64,000 nucleotides of DNA from Bacteroides sp. Marseille-P3684 (GCF_900291465.1 NZ_LT985808.1:2405727-2469726); one strand, 5' to 3'. Positions 26,104 to 34,956 are shown, counted from the first letter of the stretch. Notes: a model not told the origin generated them from the sequence alone. A program made the numbers and translations.

Positions 26104-26991
26104 ATGCAACTCAGATATTGGTTAGCGGGGATGGCCTGCCTGGGCACAGTCCTGACCATGACTGCACAGACCAGGACCAAGCTCTACGAGGACTATATCC
26201 ATAAATACAAGGACCTCGCCGTCGAACAGATGTCACGCTATCGGATTCCGGCAAGCATCACCATGTCACAAGCACTGCTGGAGAGCGCGGCCGGACGCAG
26301 CCAGCTGGCAAGGCAATCGAACAACCACTTCGGCATCAAATGTGGCGGCAACTGGAATGGCCGTACCGTCTACCACGACGATGATGCCCGGGGAGAATGT
26401 TTCCGTGCGTACAAATCAGTCCGGGAATCCTACGAGGACCATTCACGGTTTCTCACCACACGGGGACGCTACTCCTTCCTGTTCAAGCTGAAGACCACCG
26501 ACTACAAAGGCTGGGCACGGGGATTGAAGAAGGCAGGCTATGCCACGAACCCACGTTATGCCGACCAGCTGATTTCCATCATTGAGTTGTATGAACTGGA
26601 TGAGCTGGATACCAAAAAAGGACGAAGCAAGTATGACCAACCGGTACGTTTCGTCCACGAACCGCTCCTCGCCAACGGTCTTCTCTATGTGATAGCACGC
26701 GATGGAGACACCTTCGAATCGCTTTCGAACGAGTTTGAAATATCCAAGCGCAAGCTGCGTAAATACAATGACCTCTACAAGGACTATCGCTTTCGCGACG
26801 GAGACATTGTCTACCTGGAGAAGAAACACCGGAAGGCTCCCAAACCACATATCATCCACCGGGTGAAACAAGGAGAATCGATGTATTCCATCGCCCAGAC
26901 TTATGGCATGCGCCTGAAATCCCTGTATAAACTGAACGATAAAGACGAAGACTATACGCCCCGGGTAGGTGACTACCTGCGGCTGCGATGA
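26104..26991 (+). CDS. exported glucosaminidase-domain murein hydrolase with two LysM repeats
   Basis: 295 aa. Signal peptide to about residue 22 (GMACLGTVLTMTAQ). A glucosaminidase (GH73-like) domain covers about 25-160, with SITMSQALLESAAGRSQLA containing the catalytic Glu, SNNHFGIKCG and FRAYKSVRESYEDHS. Two LysM modules follow, about 195-240 and 249-294 (the latter HRVKQGESMYSIAQTYGM). Such enzymes cut the glycan backbone of peptidoglycan during growth or division; LysM gives wall binding. A mutarotase gene follows after 33 bp and may be co-transcribed without an obvious functional tie. Confidence 0.93.
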   Translation: MQLRYWLAGMACLGTVLTMTAQTRTKLYEDYIHKYKDLAVEQMSRYRIPASITMSQALLESAAGRSQLARQSNNHFGIKCGGNWNGRTVYHDDDARGECFRAYKSVRESYEDHSRFLTTRGRYSFLFKLKTTDYKGWARGLKKAGYATNPRYADQLISIIELYELDELDTKKGRSKYDQPVRFVHEPLLANGLLYVIARDGDTFESLSNEFEISKRKLRKYNDLYKDYRFRDGDIVYLEKKHRKAPKPHIIHRVKQGESMYSIAQTYGMRLKSLYKLNDKDEDYTPRVGDYLRLR

Positions 26992-27024
26992 ACAAGAACC
27001 TGAAAACTATAAAAACTAATCACC

Positions 27025-27351
27025 ATGGTACAACGTTATGGAAGTGTAATCAAGGTGGCTCCGGGCCGCCTGGAAGAGTACAAGCGGTTGCACGCTGCCG
27101 TTTGGGACTCGGTAAAGAAAATGATCAAAGAGTGCAACCTGCAGAACTATAGCATCTACTACAAGGACGGCTATCTGTTCAGCTACTACGAATATACCGG
27201 CAACGATTATGCTGCCGACATGGCCAAGATGGCAGCTGACCCCGAGACGCAACGCTGGTGGACCTTCTGCGAACCGTGCCAGCAGCCTCTCGAAAGCCGG
27301 GCGGAAGGAGAATGGTGGGCGACCATGGAGGAAGTATTCCATCTGGATTGA
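27025..27351 (+). CDS. rhaM: L-rhamnose mutarotase
   Basis: 108 aa, the full RhaM length. Family signatures are visible: QRYGSVIKVAPGRLEEYKRLHAAVW with the catalytic His, NYSIYYKDGYLFSYYEYTG, and the paired Trp residues in RWWTFCEPCQ and GEWWATMEEVF. It interconverts alpha and beta anomers of L-rhamnose in the cytoplasm before isomerisation. No rha isomerase, kinase or permease is next to it. A strong hairpin terminates the transcript. Confidence 0.93.
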   Translation: MVQRYGSVIKVAPGRLEEYKRLHAAVWDSVKKMIKECNLQNYSIYYKDGYLFSYYEYTGNDYAADMAKMAADPETQRWWTFCEPCQQPLESRAEGEWWATMEEVFHLD

Positions 27352-27376
27352 CCCTCGCATCAGGCACCCGTCCATG

Positions 27377-27436
27377 AAGTCCTGCATGGCATCCGACAAG
27401 AGCTCTATCTTCCGAAAACATGCCATGCAGGACTTT
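27377..27436 (+). terminator. hairpin terminator after rhaM
   Basis: Perfect 16-bp arms at 27377-27392 and 27420-27435 (AAGTCCTGCATGGCAT and complement) separated by 27 nt; followed by a short T run. Confidence 0.65.
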
Positions 27437-27692
27437 CGTTTGCTGCAGCGGAGACTTGACACATGCACATCCATTATCTCTTTCCGGCATCAATCATTCA
27501 CCGGAACCCAAGATTCATTGACAATACGAAAGAAAGTTATCGTCTCTGCATCTCTTACCTTCTGACAACCTATCCCCTCGCCTGATTCATTCCAACAGGC
27601 ATTACTGCCCGATGTTACGTTTCAAACCGGTTCCATTCAATAACAATTTGCTAGCTGACGCCTGTCTCGGCAGAGCATTTTAGGAAGATACT
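27437..27692. other. intergenic stretch with no recognised feature
   Basis: Between the rhaM terminator and the promoter of the nfn gene I see no credible gene, no repeat and no further strong hairpin. Confidence 0.5.
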
Positions 27693-27724
27693 TTTGGGCA
27701 ATACGTCAAAAGCCACTATCTTTG
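27693..27724 (+). promoter_or_regulatory. promoter of the nfnAB fusion gene
   Basis: TTTG at 27693-27696, 20-nt spacer, TATCTTTG at 27717-27724; leader of about 50 nt before ATG 27780. Confidence 0.7.
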
Positions 27725-27779
27725 CGAAGTTTCTATACGCCAACTTTTTTAGATAGATACTTAAAGCACTAGAACAAAC

Positions 27780-30071
27780 ATGAATAAGATCATTTCGAAA
27801 GAACAATTTTCAGAGAAAGTCTTCAAAATAGAAGTCGAAGCTCCTCTGATTGCAAAATCACGTAAAGCAGGACACTTTGTCATCGTACGTGTGGGAGAAA
27901 AAGGAGAACGCATGCCGCTGACAATTGCAGAAGCGGACCCCGTGAAAGGCACTATTACACTCGTGGTTCAGAAAGTGGGTTTGTCGTCCACCCGACTCTG
28001 CGAACTGAACGTCGGCGACGAGGTCACCGATATCGTGGGACCGCTCGGACAAGCCACGCACATCGAACACTTCGGAACGGTAGTATGTGCCGGAGGTGGT
28101 GTAGGCGTCGCTCCCATGCTCCCCATTATCCAGGCATTGAAGGCAGCAGGAAACCGTGTCATCTCCGTGCTGGCAGGACGTAGCAAAGACCTCATTATCC
28201 TGGAAGACGAAGTGCGAAAGAGTTCTGACGAAGTTATCATCATGACGGATGATGGTTCTTACGGGCGCAAGGGACTTGTGACGGAAGGTATCGAAAGTGT
28301 CATCCAACGTGAAAAGGTCGACAAATGCTTTGCCATTGGCCCTGCCATCATGATGAAGTTCGTGTGCATACTGACAAAGAAATACAACATTCCGACCGAC
28401 GTTTCCCTGAACACCATCATGGTCGACGGAACAGGCATGTGTGGCGCCTGCCGCATCACCGTAGGGGGAAAGACCAAGTTCGTCTGTGTCGATGGTCCTG
28501 AATTCGACGGACATCAGGTTGACTTTGACGAAATGCTCAAGCGGATGGGAGCCTTCAAAAAGGCAGAACAGGAAGAGATGCAACGTTTCCAGGATGAACA
28601 TGAATGCCAGGCTGAGATAGACCGTGACAGCCGCGATACCGAATGGCGCGTGGCATTGCGTAAAAGCATGAAGCCCAAGGAACGTACAGCCATCAAACGG
28701 GTTGTCATGCCTGAGTTGGATCCCGAGTACCGTTCACATAGCCGCAAGGAAGAGGTGAACCGTGGGTTGAGTGCCGAACAGGCTGTTGTGGAAGCCCAAC
28801 GCTGTCTTGACTGCGCCAATCCGACTTGCATGACGGGATGTCCTGTAGGCATCAACATCCCGGGCTTTATCAAGAACATTGAACGTGGAGAATTCCTCGA
28901 AGCCGCCCGTGTATTGAAAGAGACCAGCGCCCTGCCGGCTGTATGCGGTCGTGTGTGTCCGCAGGAGAAACAATGTGAATCGAAATGTATCCACCTCAAG
29001 ATGGGCGAACCTGCTGTAGCCATCGGTTACCTGGAACGCTTTGCCGCCGACTATGAACGTGAAAGCGGACACATTGCACTGCCTCGTGTTGCCGAAAAGA
29101 ACGGAATCAAGGTGGGAGTCATCGGGTCCGGACCTGCCGGATTGTCTTTTGCCGGAGACATGGTGAAACTGGGCTACGACGTCACGGTGTTTGAAGCACT
29201 GCATGAGATTGGCGGTGTATTGAAATATGGTATACCCGAGTTCCGTCTGCCGAACAAGATTGTCGACGTGGAAATCGAGAACCTGAGTAAGATGGGTGTA
29301 CACTTCGTGAAAGACTGCATCATCGGCAAAACACTCAGTGTCGACGAACTGAAAGAAGCCGGATTCAAAGGATTCTTTGTGGCATCGGGTGCCGGACTTC
29401 CCAATTTCATGAATATCCCCGGAGAGAACTCCATCAATATCATGTCCTCCAATGAATACCTGACCCGCGTAAACCTGATGGATGCTGCCAGCGAAGACAG
29501 TGACACGCCTGTGACGTTTGGCAAACGCGTCGCCGTCATCGGAGGAGGCAATACCGCCATGGACTCGGTACGTACGGCCCGCCGGTTGGGAGCGGAACGT
29601 GCCATGATTATCTACCGACGCTCGGAGCAGGAGATGCCCGCCCGTCTGGAGGAAGTCAAACATGCGAAAGAGGAAGGAGTGGAGTTCATCACGCTTCATA
29701 ACCCCATCGAATACATTGCCGACGAACGAGGTGCCGTCAAGCAGGTCGTTCTGCAGAAGATGGAACTGGGAGAGCCCGACGCTTCCGGACGTCGCAGTCC
29801 GGTGCCCATCCCCGGAGCTACCGAAACGATAGACATCGACATGGCTATCGTCAGTGTCGGCGTATCGCCCAATCCCATTGTCCCCCACTCCATCCCGGGA
29901 CTTGAGCTGGGGCGCAAAGGCACAATCGCTGTCAATGAGGACATGCAGTCATCCATCCCGACCATTTATGCCGGCGGTGACATCGTACGCGGTGGAGCAA
30001 CCGTCATTCTGGCCATGGGCGACGGACGGCGGGCTGCTGCAGCCATGCACAAACAGCTCTCCGGCAACTGA
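27780..30071 (+). CDS. fused NfnA-NfnB-like NADH-dependent ferredoxin:NADP oxidoreductase
   Basis: 763 aa joining two proteins that are separate in many anaerobes. Residues 1-270 are the FAD/NAD-binding small subunit, with GTVVCAGGGVGVAPMLP and a [2Fe-2S] site MVDGTGMCGACRITV...FVCVDGPEF; the Asp plus three Cys pattern is that reported for NfnA rather than the four-Cys site of PyrK. Residues about 300-763 are the glutamate-synthase-like large subunit with N-terminal [4Fe-4S] ligands CLDCANPTCMTGCPVG...CGRVCPQEKQCESKC, FAD loop GVIGSGPAGLSFAGD and NADP loop AVIGGGNTAMDSV. Likely couples NADH, NADPH and ferredoxin (electron-bifurcating transhydrogenase). Automated annotation as a dihydroorotate dehydrogenase/glutamate synthase fusion would be misleading. 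Confidence 0.88.
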   Translation: MNKIISKEQFSEKVFKIEVEAPLIAKSRKAGHFVIVRVGEKGERMPLTIAEADPVKGTITLVVQKVGLSSTRLCELNVGDEVTDIVGPLGQATHIEHFGTVVCAGGGVGVAPMLPIIQALKAAGNRVISVLAGRSKDLIILEDEVRKSSDEVIIMTDDGSYGRKGLVTEGIESVIQREKVDKCFAIGPAIMMKFVCILTKKYNIPTDVSLNTIMVDGTGMCGACRITVGGKTKFVCVDGPEFDGHQVDFDEMLKRMGAFKKAEQEEMQRFQDEHECQAEIDRDSRDTEWRVALRKSMKPKERTAIKRVVMPELDPEYRSHSRKEEVNRGLSAEQAVVEAQRCLDCANPTCMTGCPVGINIPGFIKNIERGEFLEAARVLKETSALPAVCGRVCPQEKQCESKCIHLKMGEPAVAIGYLERFAADYERESGHIALPRVAEKNGIKVGVIGSGPAGLSFAGDMVKLGYDVTVFEALHEIGGVLKYGIPEFRLPNKIVDVEIENLSKMGVHFVKDCIIGKTLSVDELKEAGFKGFFVASGAGLPNFMNIPGENSINIMSSNEYLTRVNLMDAASEDSDTPVTFGKRVAVIGGGNTAMDSVRTARRLGAERAMIIYRRSEQEMPARLEEVKHAKEEGVEFITLHNPIEYIADERGAVKQVVLQKMELGEPDASGRRSPVPIPGATETIDIDMAIVSVGVSPNPIVPHSIPGLELGRKGTIAVNEDMQSSIPTIYAGGDIVRGGATVILAMGDGRRAAAAMHKQLSGN

Positions 30072-30119
30072 CATCCTGTACCGGATACCATCGGGCAGCC
30101 ACATCTGCCAGCACTAAAT

Positions 30120-30156
30120 AATTCCTCCGAGAATCCGACGCTCTCGGAGGAATTTT
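30120..30156 (+). terminator. intrinsic terminator after the nfnAB fusion
   Basis: Perfect 13-bp arms 30120-30132 and 30142-30154 (AATTCCTCCGAGA and complement) followed by TT; the next promoter box starts immediately after. Confidence 0.75.
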
Positions 30157-30157
30157 A

Positions 30158-30165
30158 TACATTTG
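30158..30165 (+). promoter_or_regulatory. -7 promoter element for the 106-aa hypothetical gene
   Basis: TACATTTG directly after the preceding terminator, 28 bp before ATG 30193. Confidence 0.5.
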
Positions 30166-30192
30166 TCACACCAAACCAAACCCCTATAAGCT

Positions 30193-30513
30193 ATGTATAC
30201 CATACAGACCAACCCGACAGGAACCCGAAACCTGGAGATTTCCGAAGAACATCTACAGACCATCCGCAAATATGCGTTATTTGAACACCTCATCGACAGC
30301 AACGGGATTGTCGACGAAAGTGTGCTTGACAAGCTGAAGCTCAACGTCCGTTCCCTGATAGCTTCCGCTGAATGCAACTGCAAGGATTTGCTGGACCTCT
30401 GCATCGACGTGATTTATCACAACAACATGAAAGCTTTCGGTCTGAATGCCCTGGTGAACCTTTACAAGACCTGGAACACGGAACATCCTGCTCCGGCGGA
30501 GAAAGAAGAATAA
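30193..30513 (+). CDS. conserved small hypothetical protein
   Basis: 106 aa, soluble, mostly helical by inspection, acidic tail ending PAPAEKEE. No signal peptide, membrane segment or known motif; the paired Cys in SAECNCKDLL is notable. It has its own promoter box and lies 55 bp before the YgiQ gene, with which it may be co-transcribed. I do not recognise the family. Codon use and the clean promoter/start arrangement support it as a real gene. Confidence 0.7.
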   Translation: MYTIQTNPTGTRNLEISEEHLQTIRKYALFEHLIDSNGIVDESVLDKLKLNVRSLIASAECNCKDLLDLCIDVIYHNNMKAFGLNALVNLYKTWNTEHPAPAEKEE

Positions 30514-30568
30514 ACCCAATCCACTTTCCCCTCCTGTTTGAACCCTATCCATACAGAAACCTTACAAC

Positions 30569-32482
30569 ATGCGTGAATATAAACTCACCGATTGGTTACC
30601 CACCACCAAGAAGGAAGTCGAACTTCGTGGTTGGGATACACTTGATGTCATCCTCTTCAGTGCCGATGCCTATGTGGACCATCCTTCATTCGGGACGGCT
30701 GTCATCGGACGGATTCTTGAAGCGAAAGGATTGCGTGTTGCCATCGTGACCCAACCCAACTGGCGTGACGACCTGCGCGATTTCAAGAAACTGGGACGTC
30801 CCCGCCTGTTCTTTGGAGTGGCACCCGGATGTATGGATTCCATGGTCAACAAGTATACTGCAAACCGCCGTCTCCGTTCAGAAGATGCTTATACGCCCGA
30901 CGGACGGCATGACTTGCGTCCGGAATACCCGACCATCGTTTACACACAGGCGTTGAAACGCTTGTACCCCGATGTACCCGTTGTCTTGGGAGGCATTGAG
31001 GCCTCTCTGCGACGCTTGTCCCACTATGACTATTGGCAGGAGCGACTGAAGAAGTGCATCCTTGTCGATTCAGGAGCCGACATGCTCATTTACGGCATGG
31101 GAGAGAAACCGGTTGTGGAGCTTTGCCGGAAAATGGAAGCCATGCTCGGCGCAGACGAAAGGGAATTCTCTGTCAGCCGTCATCATCTCCCACAAGATGT
31201 TCGCCAGACCGCATTCCTCGTCCGTCCGCAGGAAGTCCCGGGAGGCATTACCGACACCGACATCTGCCTGTACTCCCACGAGGAATGTCTGGCAGACAAG
31301 AAGAAACAGGCAATCAACTTCCGTCATATTGAGGAAGAATCCAACAAATATGAGGCACAACGCATCCTTCAGGCTGTCGACAACCGCATGGTCGTGGTCA
31401 ATCCTCCTTTCCCTCCCCTGACCCAACAGGAACTGGACCACTCATTCGACCTGCCTTATACCCGCATGCCCCATCCGAAATACAAGGGGAAACGTATTCC
31501 TGCATACGACATGATCAAGTTCTCTGTCAATATCCATCGTGGATGTTTCGGCGGATGTGCGTTCTGTACGATATCCGCCCATCAGGGAAAGTTCATCATG
31601 AGCCGGAGCAAGGAAAGTATACTCAGGGAAGTGAAGGCGATTGTCGAGCAACCGGACTTTAAAGGCTATCTGTCTGACTTGGGAGGTCCCTCAGCCAACA
31701 TGTATGCCATGGGCGGACGCAACCAGAGCCGTTGCCACCGGTGCAAACGTCCTTCCTGCATCCATCCGCAAATCTGCCCCAACCTGAATACCGACCATCG
31801 TCCGTTACTGGAAATCTACCATGCCGTCGATGCACTTCCCGGCATCAAAAAGAGCTTCATCGGCAGTGGGGTACGTTACGACTTGCTGCTGCACCGCAGT
31901 GGAGATGAGTCCATCGACCGGAGTGCGGATGAATATACCCGGGAACTGATACAGAATCATGTAAGCGGACGCCTGAAGGTGGCTCCGGAACATACCAGTC
32001 CCCATGTACTCCGACTGATGCGCAAGCCGTCGTTTGAACAGTTCTATGCCTTCAAGCGTATCTTTGATACCGTCAACCGGCAATTCGGCTTGAGGCAGCA
32101 AATCATCCCCTACTTCATATCCAGCCATCCCGGATGTACGGAAGCTGACATGGCAGAACTGGCCGTACTCACGAAACAGCTGGACTTCCATCTGGAGCAG
32201 GTGCAGGATTTCACACCGACTCCGATGACAGTCAGTACGGAGGCATGGTATACAGGGGTTCATCCTTACACGCTTGAACCGGTATTCTCTGCCAAGACAC
32301 CGCGCGAGAAACTTGCCCAACGCATGTTCTTCTTCTGGTATAAACCCGAAGAACGTGCCAACATCATGGCTGAATTGCGCCGTATCGGGAGGAGTGACCT
32401 GATTGACAAACTCTACACAAGAGACAAAAACAATCCGACAAGCAAGAAGCAACGGCATCCGGGTGGAAGGAAGATGCGTTGA
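30569..32482 (+). CDS. YgiQ-family radical SAM protein
   Basis: 637 aa, usual YgiQ length. The N-terminal domain starts with LPTTKKEVELRGWDTLDVI and has GGIEASLRRLSHYDYW, both hallmarks of the family. The radical SAM cluster motif is HRGCFGGCAFCTISAHQGK, and a further Cys set (CHRCKRPSCIHPQICPNL) follows. The basic C-terminus is typical. YgiQ proteins are widespread but their reaction is not established; a role in modification of RNA or protein is often supposed. A sigma-factor gene begins 49 bp downstream. Confidence 0.93.
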   Translation: MREYKLTDWLPTTKKEVELRGWDTLDVILFSADAYVDHPSFGTAVIGRILEAKGLRVAIVTQPNWRDDLRDFKKLGRPRLFFGVAPGCMDSMVNKYTANRRLRSEDAYTPDGRHDLRPEYPTIVYTQALKRLYPDVPVVLGGIEASLRRLSHYDYWQERLKKCILVDSGADMLIYGMGEKPVVELCRKMEAMLGADEREFSVSRHHLPQDVRQTAFLVRPQEVPGGITDTDICLYSHEECLADKKKQAINFRHIEEESNKYEAQRILQAVDNRMVVVNPPFPPLTQQELDHSFDLPYTRMPHPKYKGKRIPAYDMIKFSVNIHRGCFGGCAFCTISAHQGKFIMSRSKESILREVKAIVEQPDFKGYLSDLGGPSANMYAMGGRNQSRCHRCKRPSCIHPQICPNLNTDHRPLLEIYHAVDALPGIKKSFIGSGVRYDLLLHRSGDESIDRSADEYTRELIQNHVSGRLKVAPEHTSPHVLRLMRKPSFEQFYAFKRIFDTVNRQFGLRQQIIPYFISSHPGCTEADMAELAVLTKQLDFHLEQVQDFTPTPMTVSTEAWYTGVHPYTLEPVFSAKTPREKLAQRMFFFWYKPEERANIMAELRRIGRSDLIDKLYTRDKNNPTSKKQRHPGGRKMR

Positions 32483-32531
32483 CCGACAACGGGAGATTTT
32501 CTCTAAACACTACACTTACAGCCTCTGACGA

Positions 32532-33068
32532 ATGAGCGATCTCATCAAAGACATACGAAACAACCGAATCCAGGCATTCAGGCAGCTCTTCAACGACTAC
32601 TACCCGATGCTCTGTGCCCTGGCACACCAATACATTGCCGACAGAGAGTGTTGCAAGGACATCGCGCAAGATGCGCTGCTTACTTACTGGGAGCTTCGTG
32701 AACGATTTGATGACATCCGTCAGGTGAAAAGCTTCCTCTACATCACCACACGCAACAAAAGTCTGAATGTGCTCAAGCATGAACAGTTTAAGGATGAATC
32801 AGCCTCCATGCCGGATATCATCGCCGATGAGGTGCTGGAGGACCGGATTATCCGTCAGGAGACCTACCTGCAAGTGCGGCGTTCCGTGGAAAGCCTGCCC
32901 GGACAGATGCAGCGCATCATCCGCTTGAGTATGTCCGGGAAACGCAACAGCGAGATAGCCCGGATTCTTTCTATCTCAGAAGGTACCGTACATTCGCTCA
33001 AGAAGACGGCTTACAAGAAACTGCGTATCATTTTGAAAGAACACTTCTTTCTATTGTTGTTCATTTAG
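32532..33068 (+). CDS. ECF-type RNA polymerase sigma-70 factor (Bacteroidetes expansion group)
   Basis: 178 aa. Region 2 includes FRQLFNDYYPMLCALAHQYIADRECCKDIAQDALLTYWE and region 4 the helix-turn-helix SLPGQMQRIIRLSMSGKRNSEIARILSISEGTVHSLKKTAYKKL. These sigma factors pair with FecR anti-sigma proteins and usually drive a neighbouring SusC/SusD transporter in response to an STN-domain receptor. Here the anti-sigma gene follows directly, but no susC-like gene is adjacent. Confidence 0.95.
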   Translation: MSDLIKDIRNNRIQAFRQLFNDYYPMLCALAHQYIADRECCKDIAQDALLTYWELRERFDDIRQVKSFLYITTRNKSLNVLKHEQFKDESASMPDIIADEVLEDRIIRQETYLQVRRSVESLPGQMQRIIRLSMSGKRNSEIARILSISEGTVHSLKKTAYKKLRIILKEHFFLLLFI

Positions 33069-33148
33069 AAACTAAAAATAATACTGCAGTGACTACCCCA
33101 TTTGCCACTGCCGGTTGTTATACCCATAAAGACCGTAAATACCGAACC

Positions 33149-34315
33149 ATGGACATACAGAAATGTATAGATATCGCTCGCCTGCTGGCAAAGAAACTGA
33201 CCGGCTCCATCACACCGGAGGAGAACCAACAGCTGGATGAGTGGAGACTGGCCGACCGCCGGCATCAGGAGCTGGCAGACAAACTGACGGACGAAAAAGA
33301 CTACCTGGTCCATCAACAGGAACTGGAACAGTTCCCGCCCGCTGAACGCTGGGAGCAGGTGGAACAGACAATCCGGAAACAAAACCATTGTTCACCTTTT
33401 GCCACCCGAAGATGGATTGCAGCTGCTGCCGCAGCCGTTTTGCTGGTGCTTGCAGCGGGAAGCATCTATTACCATTACCGGCATACAGCGGGAGAAGGCA
33501 TACAACTTGCCGCATTGGACGTCCCCGCCGGAACACACTCCGCACAGCTGGTATTGAGCAACAACGAAATCATTTATTTAAATTCCGACAGCAAATGTAT
33601 CTACAACGAACTGAAAGGCGTTCAGATCGTCCAGGAATCTGACGGAGTCAAGTTCCTTCCGCAAAAAGATATCCCCGACACACTTATCTACAACCAAATC
33701 CGGACGCTGCAAGGCATGGAATACCATATCACCTTGGGCGAAGGGACAAAAATCTTCATGAATGCCCAGAGTACGCTGACTCATCCCTTGGCTTTCCGTG
33801 GCAAGGAGCGTCTGGTGAAGTTTGAGGGCGAAGCTTATTTTGAAGTAGCCAAAGACAGCAAACATCCTTTCGTCATTGAGCTGGGAGACAAACGGCTGCA
33901 AGTGCTGGGGACTTCCTTCAACGTACATGCCTATCCGGACGAAGACTTGATGCAGATTACATTGGAAAGCGGTGCGTTGGAAATGGATGGGACCCGTATC
34001 CGACCCGGAGAACAAATCGTATACGACAGGAAATCGCATGAATTGACGGTACATGCCGTTGATACGAAAGAGTTTGTGGCATGGCATGAAGGGCACTTCC
34101 TCTTCCGGAACGAACGCCTGGAGGATATTCTTCGCACCCTCTCCCGCTGGTATAGCTTTGACTATGATTTTGCCGATCAGGCTGCCAGGGATGTACGCTT
34201 CGGCGCTTACCTGAGTCGGTATGACAACATGAAGACCATCATCAACATGCTGCAACGCACCGGACTGGTAAACGTAACGGTCAAAGATGGCAAGCTCTTG
34301 TTTGGCATCCCCTGA
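33149..34315 (+). CDS. FecR-family anti-sigma factor with DUF4974 C-terminus
   Basis: 388 aa from ATG 33149 (MDIQKCIDIARLLAKKLTG); the ORF can be read from a GTG at 33089 but that part lacks family similarity. An N-terminal cytoplasmic sigma-binding part is followed by one membrane helix (WIAAAAAAVLLVLAAGSIYY, about residues 90-110), a periplasmic FecR domain (GTKIFMNAQSTLTHP, FEGEAYFEVAKD, VLGTSFNVHAYPDE) and a DUF4974 end (LEDILRTLSRWYSFDYDF). It would hold the ECF sigma until a TonB-dependent receptor signals. A terminator follows, so the operon contains only the pair. Confidence 0.95.
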   Translation: MDIQKCIDIARLLAKKLTGSITPEENQQLDEWRLADRRHQELADKLTDEKDYLVHQQELEQFPPAERWEQVEQTIRKQNHCSPFATRRWIAAAAAAVLLVLAAGSIYYHYRHTAGEGIQLAALDVPAGTHSAQLVLSNNEIIYLNSDSKCIYNELKGVQIVQESDGVKFLPQKDIPDTLIYNQIRTLQGMEYHITLGEGTKIFMNAQSTLTHPLAFRGKERLVKFEGEAYFEVAKDSKHPFVIELGDKRLQVLGTSFNVHAYPDEDLMQITLESGALEMDGTRIRPGEQIVYDRKSHELTVHAVDTKEFVAWHEGHFLFRNERLEDILRTLSRWYSFDYDFADQAARDVRFGAYLSRYDNMKTIINMLQRTGLVNVTVKDGKLLFGIP

Positions 34316-34364
34316 AAACAAGGATTACACAACTCTCTTTTCATCACATACTCTTCTTACACGA

Positions 34365-34410
34365 ATCCCCTGCTTGTCGGCTAGCGAGCCTGTACAAGCA
34401 GGGGATATTT
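34365..34410 (+). terminator. intrinsic terminator after the sigma/anti-sigma pair
   Basis: Perfect 13-bp arms 34365-34377 and 34394-34406 (ATCCCCTGCTTGT and complement), then ATTTT. Confidence 0.75.
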
Positions 34411-34470
34411 TCATGCCTGCACACATCAGGCTGGTCCTTCATGCCCCGGGAACCAAAGTATACCCTTAAA

Positions 34471-34674
34471 CCCAAATCGATCATTAGACTTTGAGTAGAT
34501 TGTTCGCATCTGTCAGGCAGCTTGTTTCTCGTTTTGGTGAAGACGTAGCGGGCTACGTCGAAACAGAACGAGGAAGAAGATGCCGACAGAGGGGAACAAG
34601 ATGCTCAAAGAGCGTGCCCTTGTAAAACGGGGAGCCAGAGCCAGAACTTTGAGCGGTCTAATGATCGATTTGGG
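34471..34674. mobile_element. 204-bp MITE-like element with 19-bp terminal inverted repeats
   Basis: Perfect terminal inverted repeats of 19 bp: CCCAAATCGATCATTAGAC at 34471-34489 and its complement at 34656-34674. Both sides are flanked by TTAAA (34466-34470 and 34675-34679), consistent with a 5-bp target duplication. No coding frame inside. The centre folds into a long imperfect hairpin (about 34509-34590) whose tip is an 8-bp perfect palindrome pair at 34542-34549/34552-34559. The right end has landed in the T-tract of a terminator. Parent transposase is not in the window. Confidence 0.75.
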
Positions 34675-34675
34675 T

Positions 34676-34717
34676 TAAAAAGAATCCTGTCCAGACTTTC
34701 ACAAGCCCGGACAGGAT
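34676..34717 (-). terminator. intrinsic terminator of the candidate small RNA
   Basis: On the minus strand the arms ATCCTGTCC (34709-34717) and GGACAGGAT (34684-34692) enclose 16 nt and are followed by a T-rich run ending at the MITE boundary. Confidence 0.65.
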
Positions 34718-34815
34718 ATTACAATTAATTTATATATAGAGAGAGAAAAATGCAATTTGAAGATTGAGTGCGGAAGAAATCGTTCTTTCGTTGAGGACCT
34801 CCTTCCTTCTCAATT
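34676..34815 (-). ncRNA. candidate small structured RNA
   Basis: On the minus strand a TATCTTTG promoter element (34822-34829) is followed by about 140 nt without any good reading frame and then a Rho-independent terminator. The 5' part (about 34752-34817) can fold, with GCAATT near the 5' end pairing AATTGC further on, and includes a GGAGG stretch; the middle is a U-rich, single-stranded-looking linker; the 3' part is the terminator. It does not match any RNA family I can recognise by eye. An alternative is a short leader peptide gene. Confidence 0.45.
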
Positions 34816-34821
34816 GCGCTG

Positions 34822-34829
34822 CAAAGATA
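34822..34829 (-). promoter_or_regulatory. -7 promoter element of the candidate small RNA
   Basis: TATCTTTG on the minus strand matches TAnnTTTG. It points away from the membrane-protein gene at 34957 and towards the structured segment. A -33 TTTG occurs 13 nt upstream, closer than usual. Confidence 0.45.
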
Positions 34830-34956
34830 ATGGATATTTCTTCAAAAAGAAAGGTAGAACCTAGAAAAAATGTTTAAGAGTAATAAGTTTGTTCAAACTA
34901 CACCCAAATATCGGCTTTTCACTTGGCAGAAAGAAAGTAGGCATCCAGTTCCTGTC

